Shown here one piece after another: positions 10,901 through 21,399 of a stretch of DNA of 64,000 nucleotides. Made by a program: the position numbers and the translations under genes. Position 1 is the stretch's first letter. Each line of letters opens with the position of its first letter. Source of the stretch: Micractinium sp. NFX-FRZ (taxonomy: Eukaryota > Chlorophyta > Trebouxiophyceae > Chlorellales > Chlorellaceae); the NCBI GenBank assembly GCA_029339195.1, contig JAPTJF010000062.1, positions 62,001-126,000 of the forward strand. The letters run 5' to 3'. The notes below the pieces were generated by a model, which was not told where the DNA came from, did no database searches, and saw only the letters and a list, made by a program, of their open reading frames with translations.

Positions 10901-13900
10901 GCAATGCTGTCCACCACGCCAGTTGCCGTGTACCCCTCCTCGGCAGCCGCCACGTCGGCTGCATGCAGCCAATCCTCCAGCGGCTGCAGCGGCTCGCCCG
11001 CCGAGCTGATGCTGGCGGCTGTCGCTGCCGCAATGGCCGATGCATCGGACAGCGCACGCCGCGTGAGCTTGAGGTAGCGGGCAAAGCACTCGCGCGCCAT
11101 CTACAAGGCGCGGGCGGGCAGGCAGGTGGGGGTGCGTGCTTGAGACTGAAAAGGCAGCAACGAGGTGATTGGGCAGGTGGCAATGGTTGGCCGGGACAAG
11201 CAGCACGAGGCGGGCCGAGGCAGGGGGGCCACAACCGCCACATCCTGACCCGTCACCCAGCAGCTTGCTCCGTCCCCGCGGACCCATCCTGCACCGTGCG
11301 CCCCAACTCCATTTCCTGCATACACCCACCCCACCCCACCCCACTCCCGCCCGCCTCTATAAGCCACCATCCCCGCCCACCTTGATGAGCCGCTTGCGCC
11401 CGCCCGGCGGGAAGAGCTCCGCGAACAGCGCCGCCGTGTGGGTGAGCTCCGTGATGAACTTGCCATCCAGGGTCACAATCACAGAGTGCAGGCTGGGCAG
11501 CACCTGCTGCTGCTGCTGCTGCTGCTGGGTGGTGGCAGCGGCAGTGGAACCGGCAGCAGAGCTTGCAAAGGGGCTGCTGGGGACGCTGGCGGAGGGCTGC
11601 TTGGCACTGTCGTCGCCGCCTTGCGGCTGGGGCGGGAACATGGCGAGCATGCGCTGGCGCAGGCCCTCGTCCACTGTGCCCAGCTCTGCAGGTGGGGCCA
11701 GGTTGAGCGAGGGGGCAGGCAGTGAGGCAGGGTGGCGGGGAGGTTGGGTTCAGGCTGGGCCGGCGGCGCCGGAAAAGGCCAGCCAGGTGAGGTAGGGTGC
11801 AGTCAGGGGTGGGGAGACACCCGCAGCAGCAAGCAGGCTCCTCACCCACCGCCCCTTCCCAGCCCACCCACCCGCCACGCTCAGCAGACCTCTGCCACTG
11901 CCAGCGCCCGCAGCACCATGCCCAGCTACACTCAACAACTCCTTGTCCACCCACCTCCTGCCAGCCCACCAGGCAGAGGCTGAGCAGCCTCCTCCGCGCT
12001 ACCATGCTCACCCGCTGGGCTCAGCAGCCCCTTCTCCACGGCCAGCGTCTTCAGCATCAGCCCAGCCGCCGCCAGCAGGCCTTCGAGCCGCTGGCGCTTG
12101 CACTCCAGGAAGTCCTCCTGTTGTGGGCACAGGAGGAAAATGCAAAGGGGAGGAAGGAAAGGGTGATTGGGGAAATGGTCAACAGAGGCATCTGCACTCC
12201 CCAGAGTCCTCCTGCGGGGCAGACCGCCCTGCCAACCACTCTGCCGGGCATAGCCCCCACCCTGAGCCCTCACCTGCAGGCTCTCCGTGGGTTCCCCAAG
12301 CTTGGCAATCATCTGGATGCACTCAGCCGCCTGGTCGGGCGCGGCCAGCAGGCGGTGGCGCAGCACCCCCGCCAGCTCACGCGCGCACGCCTCCACCTCG
12401 GCAGCGACCTTCTTGAAGGCGCCCTGCAGGGGTGGGGGTATCAGGGGGCGCGCAGTAGTAGGCAGGCGCAAGGCGAGTTGAGCAGGCAGCTGGAAAGGCA
12501 ACATGCCACTGCCTTGGCAGCGAACAACCGTCTTGAGGCGCCAGCAGGGCATGCAGCGGGCGGCGAGACGGAGAATTGGGCATTGGCGGGCAGGCCGGTG
12601 GGGAGTTAGGCACCGGCGGGCAGCAGGTGCCCTCCCAAGAGGTAGACAGTCAGGTAAGAGGGGCAGGGTGTGCCGTAGCAGGAGCAGGACAGTACAGTAC
12701 TGCATCAGTACAACTTGCCTTGTGCCCGTACTTGCGCAGCAGCGGCGCGGCGTCGGCATAGCAGTCCGCTGCCACCTCGTACGCCTCCCGATCCATGGCG
12801 GCCCGCAGCTTGCGCGGCAGGTCAAACACAGCCTGCACTCAGCCCAGGGAGCTTTGCCCTCGGCTTCATGTTCAAGGCACTACAGCAGCATTGTGGCAGC
12901 CTCGTGGCGGATGCAAGAGAAAACACCGCTCTCCCTAAAACCTTAGACTAGCCATCATATAGGCGCGTGACTCCCAGCGATCACAGACAGCACCCACATG
13001 GGGTGCCTGGTCCCATGGCTGCCCACACCTTCACTCAATCTGACTGTACCTGCAGCTTGTGCATAAGCGCGCGCACCGCCCCCAGCTCCTCCACCTCCTC
13101 CTGCCGCTGCTGCAGCTTGCCGTGCACAGAGTCGGAGGTGGACACCACGCCGTCTGCACGGGGCCAGTGTGCAGGGGGGGAACATTTTGAGGCAAGCGGG
13201 CACAAGGTGTAGCGGGGCCCAAGGTACCGGGGAGGAAGGCCAAGGTGGGGGCAGACACCACCGCTCACCCACCCCGTGCAGGGAGGGCGGGTGAGTGGTC
13301 GGCGTGGCATGCGTGTGGGAGGCAGCATGGGGCGTGCGGGAAGAGCACGGCTGGCGTGATCCCAAGCTGGGGGTCCCTCTGCCCTCCCCTGCCTCCTCCC
13401 CCGCCCCGCCGCGCACCCACCAATGAGCGACTTGAGCGCGTTCATGCGGTCGTCCATGCCCTCCATGGAGGCGCTCATCGTGCGGATGGTGTCGGTGGCC
13501 GTGATGAACTTGTTGTAGTTCTCATACACCAGCATCTGCAGGGCATGGCATGGCATGCCAGGAGGTGCACCTGGTTGTGGCACATACTGGCTGTCGGGAG
13601 CCGGCACACGGTTTCTGACTCCACAGCACTGCACACTTTCGCCTTCATCCCCCTGCTCTCTAGACACGCGCCGCACATGTAGCCCAACCCCTTGATCCAG
13701 CCAGCAGCGAGCCACCCCACCACCTGCCCGCCCCACCCACCTGCATGTCGCAGTCCAGCCCCGCCACCTCCGTCATCATGTCCCGCTGCCGCGCCGTCAG
13801 CTCCGCCAGCCGCGTCTCCTTCAGCACCCGCTTCAGGTAGGAGTCTGGGTCAAAGTAGGTGGCATTCAGGGCGGCGGCATCGGCACCGGCAGCGCCGGCG

Positions 13901-14334
13901 GCGGCCAGCGCGGGCGACAGCTGGCGGGAGGCGGGCGAGGGGGCGGGTCTGCAGATGCATGCAGGAAGGCGGGTGACATGGGAGTCAGCGGGGTCGTCGT
14001 TGATCCATCATGCAGGTGCAGGGACAGGCAACCAAGAATGCTGGCATGCAAGGAATGCCAACGCTTTTCGGCAGGCAGCGTGCAGTTGCCGCGCCGCGCC
14101 TGCGTGTGGCGCGACACCACAGCCGGGATGCACCCTGCCTGCCTGCCTGCCTGCTCCCTTCCGCACTCACAGATCCCTGCCTGCCCCACTGCACCCGCAT
14201 GCTCCGCACCTGGGTGTGTCGTGCAGCGAGGGGCTGGCGTCGCCGCCCAGGTCGTCCGTGTCATAATAGGAGGCCAGCAGGCTCTTCACCTTGCTGGCCT
14301 TGTCTGCGCTGCCCAAGCCGGAGGGGCCCACCAT
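7924..14334 (-). CDS. VPS51: VPS51 / Fat-free homologue, GARP/EARP tethering complex subunit
   Basis: In other eukaryotes Vps51 joins Vps52-54 in GARP/EARP complexes that tether endosome-derived vesicles at the Golgi. Exons: 14334-14210, 13948-13741, 13535-13421, 13153-13050, 12832-12719, 12423-12274, 12117-12012, 11685-11381, 11100-10896, 10538-10220, 10015-9408, 8965-8710, 8531-8375, 8121-7924. They sum to 990 codons, all in phase, giving 989 residues (human VPS51 is shorter, about 780). The N terminus (SKVKSLLASYYDTDD) and the core MLVYENYNKFITATDTIR, followed by MEGMDDRMNAL, are diagnostic for VPS51. A glutamine run and Ser/Ala-rich inserts lengthen the middle. The intron after 12719 has a GC donor (GCAAGT). 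The exon starting at 10538 has three tandem acceptors (separate entry). The start ATG lies just upstream of the conserved region; an upstream 5' UTR exon begins near 14373. Confidence 0.93.
10538..10720 (-). repeat. Triplicated 90-bp exon-start repeat with three in-frame splice acceptors in VPS51
   Basis: Three copies of an exon beginning follow acceptors at 10718, 10628 and 10538, exactly 90 nt apart. They read GWGSAEVLEGLYALLP, DCGSAGLLDGLCMLLP and DWGTAELLEGLYVVRT. The first follows AAACAG, the second TTCTCAG, the third TTCTGCAG. All are in phase 1, matching the upstream exon (ending at 10896). No stop lies between them, so each acceptor gives an intact protein with 60, 30 or 0 extra residues. 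The innermost runs into conserved sequence and is taken as the main one. Confidence 0.8.
11504..11527 (-). repeat. CAG microsatellite coding polyglutamine in VPS51
   Basis: Eight CTG units on the plus strand, CAG on the coding strand, encode a glutamine run just before VLPSLHSVIVTLDGKFITE. Confidence 0.8.
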
Positions 14335-14928
14335 GGCTGCTTGAGGCGGCCTCACGCTGTCCCAGGGCCGCGCCTGCAGACAGAGAACCGACGGCACCAA
14401 GGGTGGCGGCAGGGGTGGCGGCGGCGGCAGCGCCTCTCGGCTGGTTTGGGCTCCCCGCAAGGCTTTGCAATGTTTACCAGGTACCCACCTATCAGGTGCT
14501 CGCCCGCTGCCGCTCCCGCTCGCCTGCTGCGGCCTCGCCGCTTGCGAACCACCGGGCAGAGGAGTGTCCCGCGGTTAGTTGACCAGCGCTCCTCCCGAGA
14601 CCTTCCAATGCCTCGAAACCCCTGGCGCTGCTGCTAGGAAAACAAAGCGGGAGGAGGGCGGTCTCGCGATCGGCGGCGGCAAAACGCAGTTATCGGAGCT
14701 CAACGGCACTCTGCGGCCTTTGGAAGTGATCCGGAACGAAAACTGACTCACCGACACCGCAAATGCGCCTCCTGCTCTATCGAGCATGCGCTGGCGCCAC
14801 CAGTGGCCACCCGCCAAGCGGCCGGTGCACATCCCGCCAACCCTGGATCACTGGAGGCCTGGCATCTCATCCTTTCTTCTTTACACTGTCATGATACTTT
14901 ACAACAACTCCACCCACATAATTCCAGC
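14335..14928. other. Intergenic: VPS51 5' flank and downstream of the SnoaL-like gene
   Basis: A minus-strand 5' UTR exon of VPS51 probably begins near 14373 after an acceptor (CTGTCTGCAG). The rest shows no open, conserved coding sequence. It should contain the VPS51 promoter and the short 3' UTR of the next gene. Confidence 0.5.
14881..14903 (-). promoter_or_regulatory. Two TGTAA polyadenylation signals for the SnoaL-like gene
   Basis: TTACA occurs on the plus strand at 14881-14885 and 14899-14903, so TGTAA appears twice on the minus strand, 26-48 nt after the stop at 14929. This suggests a very short 3' UTR. Confidence 0.6.
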
Positions 14929-17148
14929 CTACTGCACACCCAGCGCACCAGACAGTGGGTTCCACTTGAAGCGGGGGGACCACCCTCCCGTGGTGCTTTT
15001 CCTGTACACTGTGCGCGTCGTCACGGCGCCGGCCGCCACGCTCACTGTAGACAGGCACTCCAGCGTGTCCCCGGCAGCACCCACCAGGCGGTACACCTCC
15101 TCCACCCCGCCCTTGTTGGGCTCGCCCCAAGAGCTGTTGATGCGCAGGCTGCCATCGGGCGCCAGCTGTGCCGTGGCCTGCTGGCTGCCGCGGCGCATGT
15201 CGCGGCGTGCCATGCTGACAGAGGCCCCCAGCCGATAGGACTCTGTCACCTTGAAGAAGGGAACCACTGAAGGAAGCAGGCATGGGCAGTGGGTGCGGGG
15301 CGGGGCGCTTTGTACGTGTGTGGACACCAGAGACGTGTGAGCGGGAGGGCGAGCAGAAAGGACGCAGGGCAGGGGAAAACACGCATTGTGATGGGGGGCA
15401 CAATGCACTTGCTGACAAGTCCGGCAGGGCCAAGCGAAGCCTCAATGACACTTCGCACCTCGCGCACGCCCGGCACTGGCAGGCCCTGCCCCCGCGCCCC
15501 GCTCTGCCTCGCCCTGCCACATCCCGCCCCACCCGCCCACCTGTGAGGAAGCGCACCGCCAGCTGCCCGCCCGACTGCTCAATCTCCAGCCCCTCGATCA
15601 ACTGCAGAGCCGTGGTCTTCTGCAGCCCGCTCAGCTGCATCAGGTCGCACGCCCGGCCATAAGCGTCCAGGTCTGAAGCAGCCGCATCCTTGAGCCACAC
15701 GCCTGCGATGCTGCTGAGACTGAGAGGGCTGCTGCTTGGGCTGCTGCCTGGGCTGCTGCCTGGGCTGCTGCTGCTGGGGTTGGCAGCACCGCTGCCGCTG
15801 GTGCTGCTGTCACCAAAGCTTCCAGCTGCTGCCGCAAGGACTGTGTTGTCACGCGCTGTAGGGAAGTTGCTGCTGCTGGGTGCAGCTGGTGTGGCAGCAT
15901 ACGATGCCCGAGGCGCTGTTCCAGACGAAGCGGCAGCTGCAGGCTGCTCCGCCCGCCCTGGCAGCGGCATCAGCGCACCCAGCGGCCCACTGCTCAGGGC
16001 TTGCAGCAGCGGAGAGGCGGCACTGATGGCCGACAGCGCTGCCTGCGGCACCTTGAACACCTGCTCTGAGGCTTCCGTGATCCGTACGATGCGGCCGGCC
16101 TGTGTGGCGGGGGCAGCAGGAGCGAGCGACAAAGATGAGGGGAGGGAGGACCAGAGGGTGGTGAGGTGGAGGTTTGAGGAGCACAGCACCAAAGCTTTGG
16201 CCTGTGAAGGCAGTCGCATGCATGGTGCAGGCAGTTCAGGCCCTGGGAGGTTGCGTGCAAAGGCGCAGTGAGGTTGTCACTCTTTCGTCTCTGGGCACTC
16301 TGTATCCACAACAGCACCGCCCTACACAGCCCACCGCACACCCGCACCTCCCCCAATACACATGATACGGCTGCCCACCCCTCACCTCATCTAGCCGATA
16401 AAATGCGACGCCCTGGCTGAGGGGCACCGCCCGGCCAGCGCCGTCCTCAATGTGGAACACCACCCCTGTGGCGCCTGCATCACCCGTGGCGTCGTCCACA
16501 ACCAGGCGCCAGTCTGGCGGTGCGCCTGCTACGAGGGAGGACAGAATGCCCTCCACCGCCTGTGGGGGAGGGGCGAGCGGAGGCGCGCCCAGGGGGCGGG
16601 GGACCGGTGAGGTGCAGAGGACGAGTCGCATGTGGGGCAGACAAGAGGGCATTCATCACCTCGAAGCCCGGGGATCTGCACCTTCTTATACAGACTCCTG
16701 CAAGCTTACCAGCTTGGAAGGTGAGCAACTCCCAGGCGCGGACGTGTACTCTGTATATCCGCGCCGCCCCACTTCCGCATTGTACGACACCCACCTGCTT
16801 GCCGCTGAAGGGCTGGGGATACGACAGATTGTGGTATGTGGCCGTCGGCGAGAGGCAAGAAGCCATGCCCTCCACGGAACGCTGGTTGAATGCCTCCAGG
16901 AAGCGCGCCACGGCAGGGGCAGGCGAAGGGGCGGCGGCAGTGCCAGGCGGCACGGCGGCGAGCGGTGGCGGGAGCTGCCGCCTGCCACCAGCGGCTGCCG
17001 CCATGCTGCGAGAAAGCTTTGATCGCCGCTGCTGCATAGATGGGACACTTGGGGCGCTGCTGCAGCTGTTACGGCGGCTGCAGGAGGAGGGCGCCAGGCT
17101 GCCTGCAAGCACCAGGGCCGCGGCGCTGGCCATGGCTGACATTGGCAT
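14929..17148 (-). CDS. Predicted plastid protein with SnoaL/NTF2-like domain and C-terminal beta-rich domain
   Basis: Four exons (17148-16795, 16559-16386, 16099-15541, 15266-14929) sum to 475 codons, all in phase: 474 residues. The first ~70 residues are rich in Ala, Ser, Arg and Met, like an algal chloroplast transit peptide. Then comes a SnoaL/ketosteroid-isomerase-like start (APAVARFLEAFNQRSVEGM, ATYHNLSYPQPF) continuing through RLVVDDATGDAGATGVVFHIED to GRIVRITEASEQVFK. A Ser/Ala-rich linker with a PGSSPGSSPSSSP repeat (residues ~235-290) leads to a C-terminal domain (VVPFFKVTESYRLG, RMRRGSQQATAQLAPDGSLRI-type strands, ...RTVYRK) like those in plant SnoaL-like proteins. No substrate can be assigned; a lipid or pigment role would be a guess. 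Start ATG 17148; the window-side frame continues upstream only through non-ATG codons. Confidence 0.8.
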
Positions 17149-17391
17149 TTTGTAAGGCCGACCCAATTAGTTGGACTGGTGAATTGGCCCAGTTCACGAA
17201 GTTCGTGGGTCCTTCCGGTCCAAAGCACGCAGACCAGCCGGATGAACCTCTGTTCGCGCCCTTCTTGCCCAAATTCAAACACACACTTCACTTCACTCCA
17301 CACCCGCCTGCTAGCCACCCCAGCAAAGCCTTCGCCACCTGCCCCCAGCTGCCCTCCGCCCAGCTGCCCCGCCTGCCCCACACCGGCAGCC
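17149..17391. promoter_or_regulatory. Divergent promoter region
   Basis: 243 bases separate the start codons of two divergent genes (17148 minus, 17392 plus), so both promoters and 5' UTRs must fit here. The sequence is less GC-biased than its flanks around 17155-17290 (attagttggactggtgaatt). No clear TATA box. Confidence 0.5.
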
Positions 17392-18057
17392 ATGGGCCTG
17401 CGCTTCTCCTCCCGCGCCAGGCTTCAGGACGCGGCGCGCAAGGGCGCTGCCGCGGAGCCTGAGGGCGCCGGCGCCGCCGCTTGCGCCGCCGCCGCCCCCT
17501 GCACCGCCGGCGCAGTGCAGCTGCGCCTGGCAGTGGCGCCAAACGGCGAGTCTGTTGTGGCCACGCTGGCAACCCGCTCCCCTCAGACTAGCATCCTCGA
17601 GGAGGACCTGCTGGTGCGGGTGCAGTTGCAGGCCTCCTTCAGCCCCAACCAGGCGATCCACCTCATCCTGCTGCCGACAGCTCAGACGGCACAGGGAGAG
17701 CTGTCGCACAGCGTGGGTGACTGGCTGGGGACGCCTCGCAAGGAATGCCTGGAGGCCGCCCACGTCATAGAGGAGGCGCAGGTGGGTGTTCAACTGCGTC
17801 GGGAGGCAGGCATGTGCCGGAAGAGCGGGAGCGGCAGCACCCACCTGGCACAAGCCTGCTCGAAGCACCCGCTTGCGCCCTCTTTCACATCTGCCCCGCA
17901 CGCTCACAGCCCTGGCCCCGCCCTGCCTGTCCAACCTTCCTGCCTTCGTGCCGTCCTGCTGCAGGCCATCGCACAGCGCTCTCGCAGCCCGCGCACGCGC
18001 CTGGCCTCCAAGCTTTCCCCCCGCCAGAAGGCAGGCTCGCCGCAGCCGCAGTGGTAG
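17392..18057 (+). CDS. Small conserved-looking hypothetical protein, possible N-myristoylation signal
   Basis: Two exons, 17392-17781 and 17965-18057, join in phase 0 and encode 160 residues. I do not recognise the family. The N terminus MGLRFSSR fits the MGxxxS N-myristoylation consensus, so membrane attachment is possible. The middle (VQLRLAVAPNGESVVATLATR, then ILEEDLLVRVQLQASFSPNQ) looks like a compact beta-rich domain. The C-terminal exon is basic (AIAQRSRSPRTRLASKLSPR). The donor GTGGGT and acceptor TGCTGCAG are standard. It shares a promoter region with the SnoaL-like gene. No TGTAA signal was found in the 400 nt after the stop. Confidence 0.65.
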   Translation: MGLRFSSRARLQDAARKGAAAEPEGAGAAACAAAAPCTAGAVQLRLAVAPNGESVVATLATRSPQTSILEEDLLVRVQLQASFSPNQAIHLILLPTAQTAQGELSHSVGDWLGTPRKECLEAAHVIEEAQVGVQLRREAGMCRKSGSGSTHLAQACSKHPLAPSFTSAPHAHSPGPALPVQPSCLRAVLLQAIAQRSRSPRTRLASKLSPRQKAGSPQPQW

Positions 18058-18726
18058 CGGCAGCAGTGGGTGCAGCGCACCACTGAGAGGCAGCAGGGTG
18101 CCAAGAGGCAGGGGACCCCACTGACAGAAGCAGACGCTGCGCATCAGTGCCCCCAACCAGCGCTCCTTATGATAAAACTGCTTGCAGTATATTTTCTTTT
18201 CTTGCTATTACCAGACAACTTGTGAGAGTGCCTTCAGACAGAGGAACGGTGAAAACCAGGACTGGCAGGCTGCCGGGCTGCTGTGCATCTAGGGGGAGGC
18301 GGGACCACGTGTTCAACAGGCTCTCGGGTGCACAGCACCAGCCGCAGCTGTTCCTGCTGTGTGGCGCAGCCGTCCAAGCAGGGTAGACCTCCGTGATCAA
18401 TTAAACAGCCTGCAAGGGCAGCCACAGGGTGGGGAGCTCGGCGCGTGCTGGCAAGCGGAACAGGAGCGGGCATCTTGATGGCACAGGCGCAAACGCCCAG
18501 GCTGCATTCCAATCTCAGGAACGAGCGCCCCACCTGGCGCAGACGGCGGCCCCCAGGGGCGGGAGCAAAGGCGGCTTGCTCCACGCCTGGAGCAAACACC
18601 GACTGCCCCGCGTTCTCCTGCAGGCAGGCGGGCATGCGGGGCGGGTCGCTGGGATGGGCGGGTGGGAGGGTGCCTGCTGGTGCGGCGGTTGCTTGTGCCA
18701 TCCCATCCGCCACTCGAAACAGCATG

Positions 18727-19203
18727 CTAGTGGGCTTGTGTCCCAGGTATGGTGAGGCCCCAGTAGCAACGGCACAGCAGCACGCCCTGTTCATTGCGCT
18801 GGCCGCTTGCCTGCTCCAGCTGGCGGCCATGGCTGGCAGTTGCCAGGAAGCCCTCCTGCTGCCTCAGCGCTGCTTGCGCGGCGCCTTCATCCTCTGCAAC
18901 AACCATGGGTTTGCGGCCTGCATGGCCATCCAAGGTGTACAAGATGGGAGCTGGAGACAGGGGCGGTGTCGAGCAGAGCTGTCGAGCAGAGCTGCCTGAG
19001 TGTAGCGGTGGCCCTGGCACCCTGCCGGTCCAGCCCCCCTGCTGGTTGTGCTGCCGCCAGGAGAATACCTGCACTGCTGCTGAGGCCCAGGCGCAGGCTG
19101 CCCAGCAGAAGAGTCGTGACAAGCACGCCTTTCAGCAGGCGCTGGGTGCCGAGGGTGGCAAACATGAGGGGCGTGCTTCCTTCCTGATCCAAGGCACTGG
19201 GGC
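18727..19203 (-). CDS. Weak candidate: small membrane protein, 5' end unresolved
   Basis: Two stretches fit a spliced minus-strand gene. One exon, ending at 19069, reads SALDQEGSTPLMFATLGTQ, then RLLKGVLVTTLLLGSLRLGLS with one hydrophobic segment. The next, 18917-18727, reads GRKPMVVAEDEGAAQAALRQQ and stops at TAG. The donor (GTATTC) and acceptor (CCATGCAG) join in phase 1. No start codon or upstream exon could be fixed, and no polyadenylation signal follows. I do not recognise the family; a resemblance to HIG1-type proteins was considered and is too weak. Confidence 0.35.
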
Positions 19204-21399
19204 AACCTGTGCAGTGTGTGACAAGCAAGAACTTCTTGAAGCGGGAGAAGCGCGCTGAACGGTCGGCATGAGGCGCTGCAGCAGACGGCCTCTCTCTTTC
19301 CACCCCTTGAGAACAGCGCAGTGAATTTGATGTGATCGCATGCAGGGAAACAGGCAGTGTTTGTACATGCTTGGTGCATAGTGATCTGCATCATGAGCGT
19401 CAGGCAACCTTGCATCCCATGGAGGCAGGCGCACCCCCGGCAGCAGACCGGGAGACGCGGCAACTGTGGGGGACTGCTGCTGACATCAGCAGATGGAGTG
19501 CGATCGGAAGCAGTGGGAATTGCTGGTGCCGCCAGCATCTCCCTGGTGCAGCCTCCACTCAGCCATGCGGCACTGGCCTTTCAGCAGGTGCACAGGCGGA
19601 AGCTGAAGGGGCACGAGGTCATGGGTTTGGTGGGCGCCTGCTTCCGCCCGCAGGGTGGGGTGCAGAGGCAAGGCTTGGGGTGGTGGGAGCGCGAGAGCGC
19701 TGGTAGGGAACTGAGCTGAGCTTCCTGGAACAATAGAGGGCACGGGCCCTGTGTTGTACGTGAGCGAAGGTCCACCACACGTCCGGTTCCAGTCCCAGGC
19801 CTAGTAGGCAGAGCCCACGCAGCTAGGGTTTGTGGCCGCCGCCGCTAGACACTTGGGCAGATACCTCTCACCCATATAAGAGCTCGCAACCAAGAGGGAC
19901 TTCTCTCCCCTTTCAACCAGGGACACCTCCTGATTTCAAAACGATTTGTTGAAACGCTCCGCCCTGCTCCGCCCTGCAGCCGCAAGTGAGAAGGCACATG
20001 GTGCAGCCGCTGCGGCGGTCCCGCCTGCACCTGCCGCTTCTGACTCACACTTGAAGGCTGGCCCACTTTTTGTCAGCCTTCAATGATACCGCCCACACCT
20101 TATCGCCCTGCGCGACTCTTGCTGACTTTCTTAAACCTCTTTAAACAATATGAATTCGAACTTACAGGCAGACCCCCCCGGGGGAGGGAGGGGTTGGCCC
20201 AGGAACACAGTGGAAAGAGGAGAACACACACGGGTGTGTGTGTGGGCGGTGGCGGCGTCAGCGCCTGGCTCTGCAGCCACAAGGTTGTAGGGAACAGCCA
20301 AACAGAACTACTGTACAGGAGTGGTGTGCGTGAAAGCAAGACCCACGCTCCGTGCGCGCCGCAAATCAGGTGGGGGAAGAACCCGCGCACGCCGCCGCAC
20401 GCGCCGCACGCCGCCGCACGCCGCGCCGTACCCGGCCCAAGCGTGCCAGGCACGCGGGCCTGAGGAGCGCGCCTTGTCGTCGTTGAAGGTGCATGCCTGT
20501 GGGTTAGGGGACACAGGGCAGGAGGGACGCGAGGACAGGAGGAGCAGCTGCGCCCGTGCGGCAGCAGGAGCGCCGGCGGCAGCGGGGGAAGGGGTGGAGG
20601 CGCCCACGCCACAGCCGTGGAGCCAAGCGGAGGGAAAATCGGAAACGAGGGTCGTGGTGGTGGACCCACGAATTGCACAGTGGTGGCACACAATGAAAAG
20701 ACTGTGCTGACTGTGTGTTCTAATCAGCAGCAGCCACCCAAAAAGATTTGTAAACAGCGTGTCATGCCGCCCAGACTGGCCGGCTCTCCGCGCTTCGGAG
20801 GACTTCGTGGGGCATTTTATGCCATACAAACCTCCTTGAAAGAAGTTAACTTTGCCGACTCATGTCTACGCGGCACGCACCTCAAGTTGGGGCACACCTA
20901 CTTCGCCCCCGTCCCGCTAGCCTGGTCTCGTGGCCTTCCCGCCACGCAGAACCCAGTGGGACCAGCTTTGCACCTCCTGCCCTGGTGGATAAGCATGCCA
21001 CCCAGTCAGCACTTGTACAGGCCCTTTTGTGTACAGGACCCGCACAAGAGCAGCGCGATATATGTGTGCCAGCGCTATAACCACAATACCGAAAGCGACA
21101 GCGCCGATTCAAAAGCTCAGAGGCGCTGCCCGCCACGTGGGACACCTCATCACCTACCAGCAGTACCGCTTGCTCGCGGGGCGCGCAACTCCTATATTTC
21201 GCTTCTCCTCATCCTTCTCTTTCAGTCCGTACCACAATAGACCCAGAACCTTTCTCCTCCTGCCTCGTTTCACCAGCTCCTCTTGCCCGCAAGTTGGTAC
21301 GTTCGCTGCAAACGGCGAGCTCTATATCGGCACTGTTAGGACGCATTGCACGCAAGCGGGGCCGCCAGGGCCCACCTGTGTCCATACACGACCCCCGAA
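19204..21399. other. Gene-poor intergenic stretch
   Basis: No supported gene. Composition drops in GC between 20100 and 21300 relative to neighbours. A TATA-like ccatataaga lies at about 19871. A short CGCCGCACG tandem repeat spans about 20391-20430. The right part probably holds the promoter and 5' UTR of the RRM gene starting at 21400. The ORFs here are unlike any family I know and have no consistent splice pattern. Confidence 0.5.

Noticed and set aside
20308..20829. 173-codon minus-strand ORF
   Set aside because: Low-complexity Ala/Pro/Arg composition driven by a CGCCGCACG repeat; no domain, splice sites or signal.
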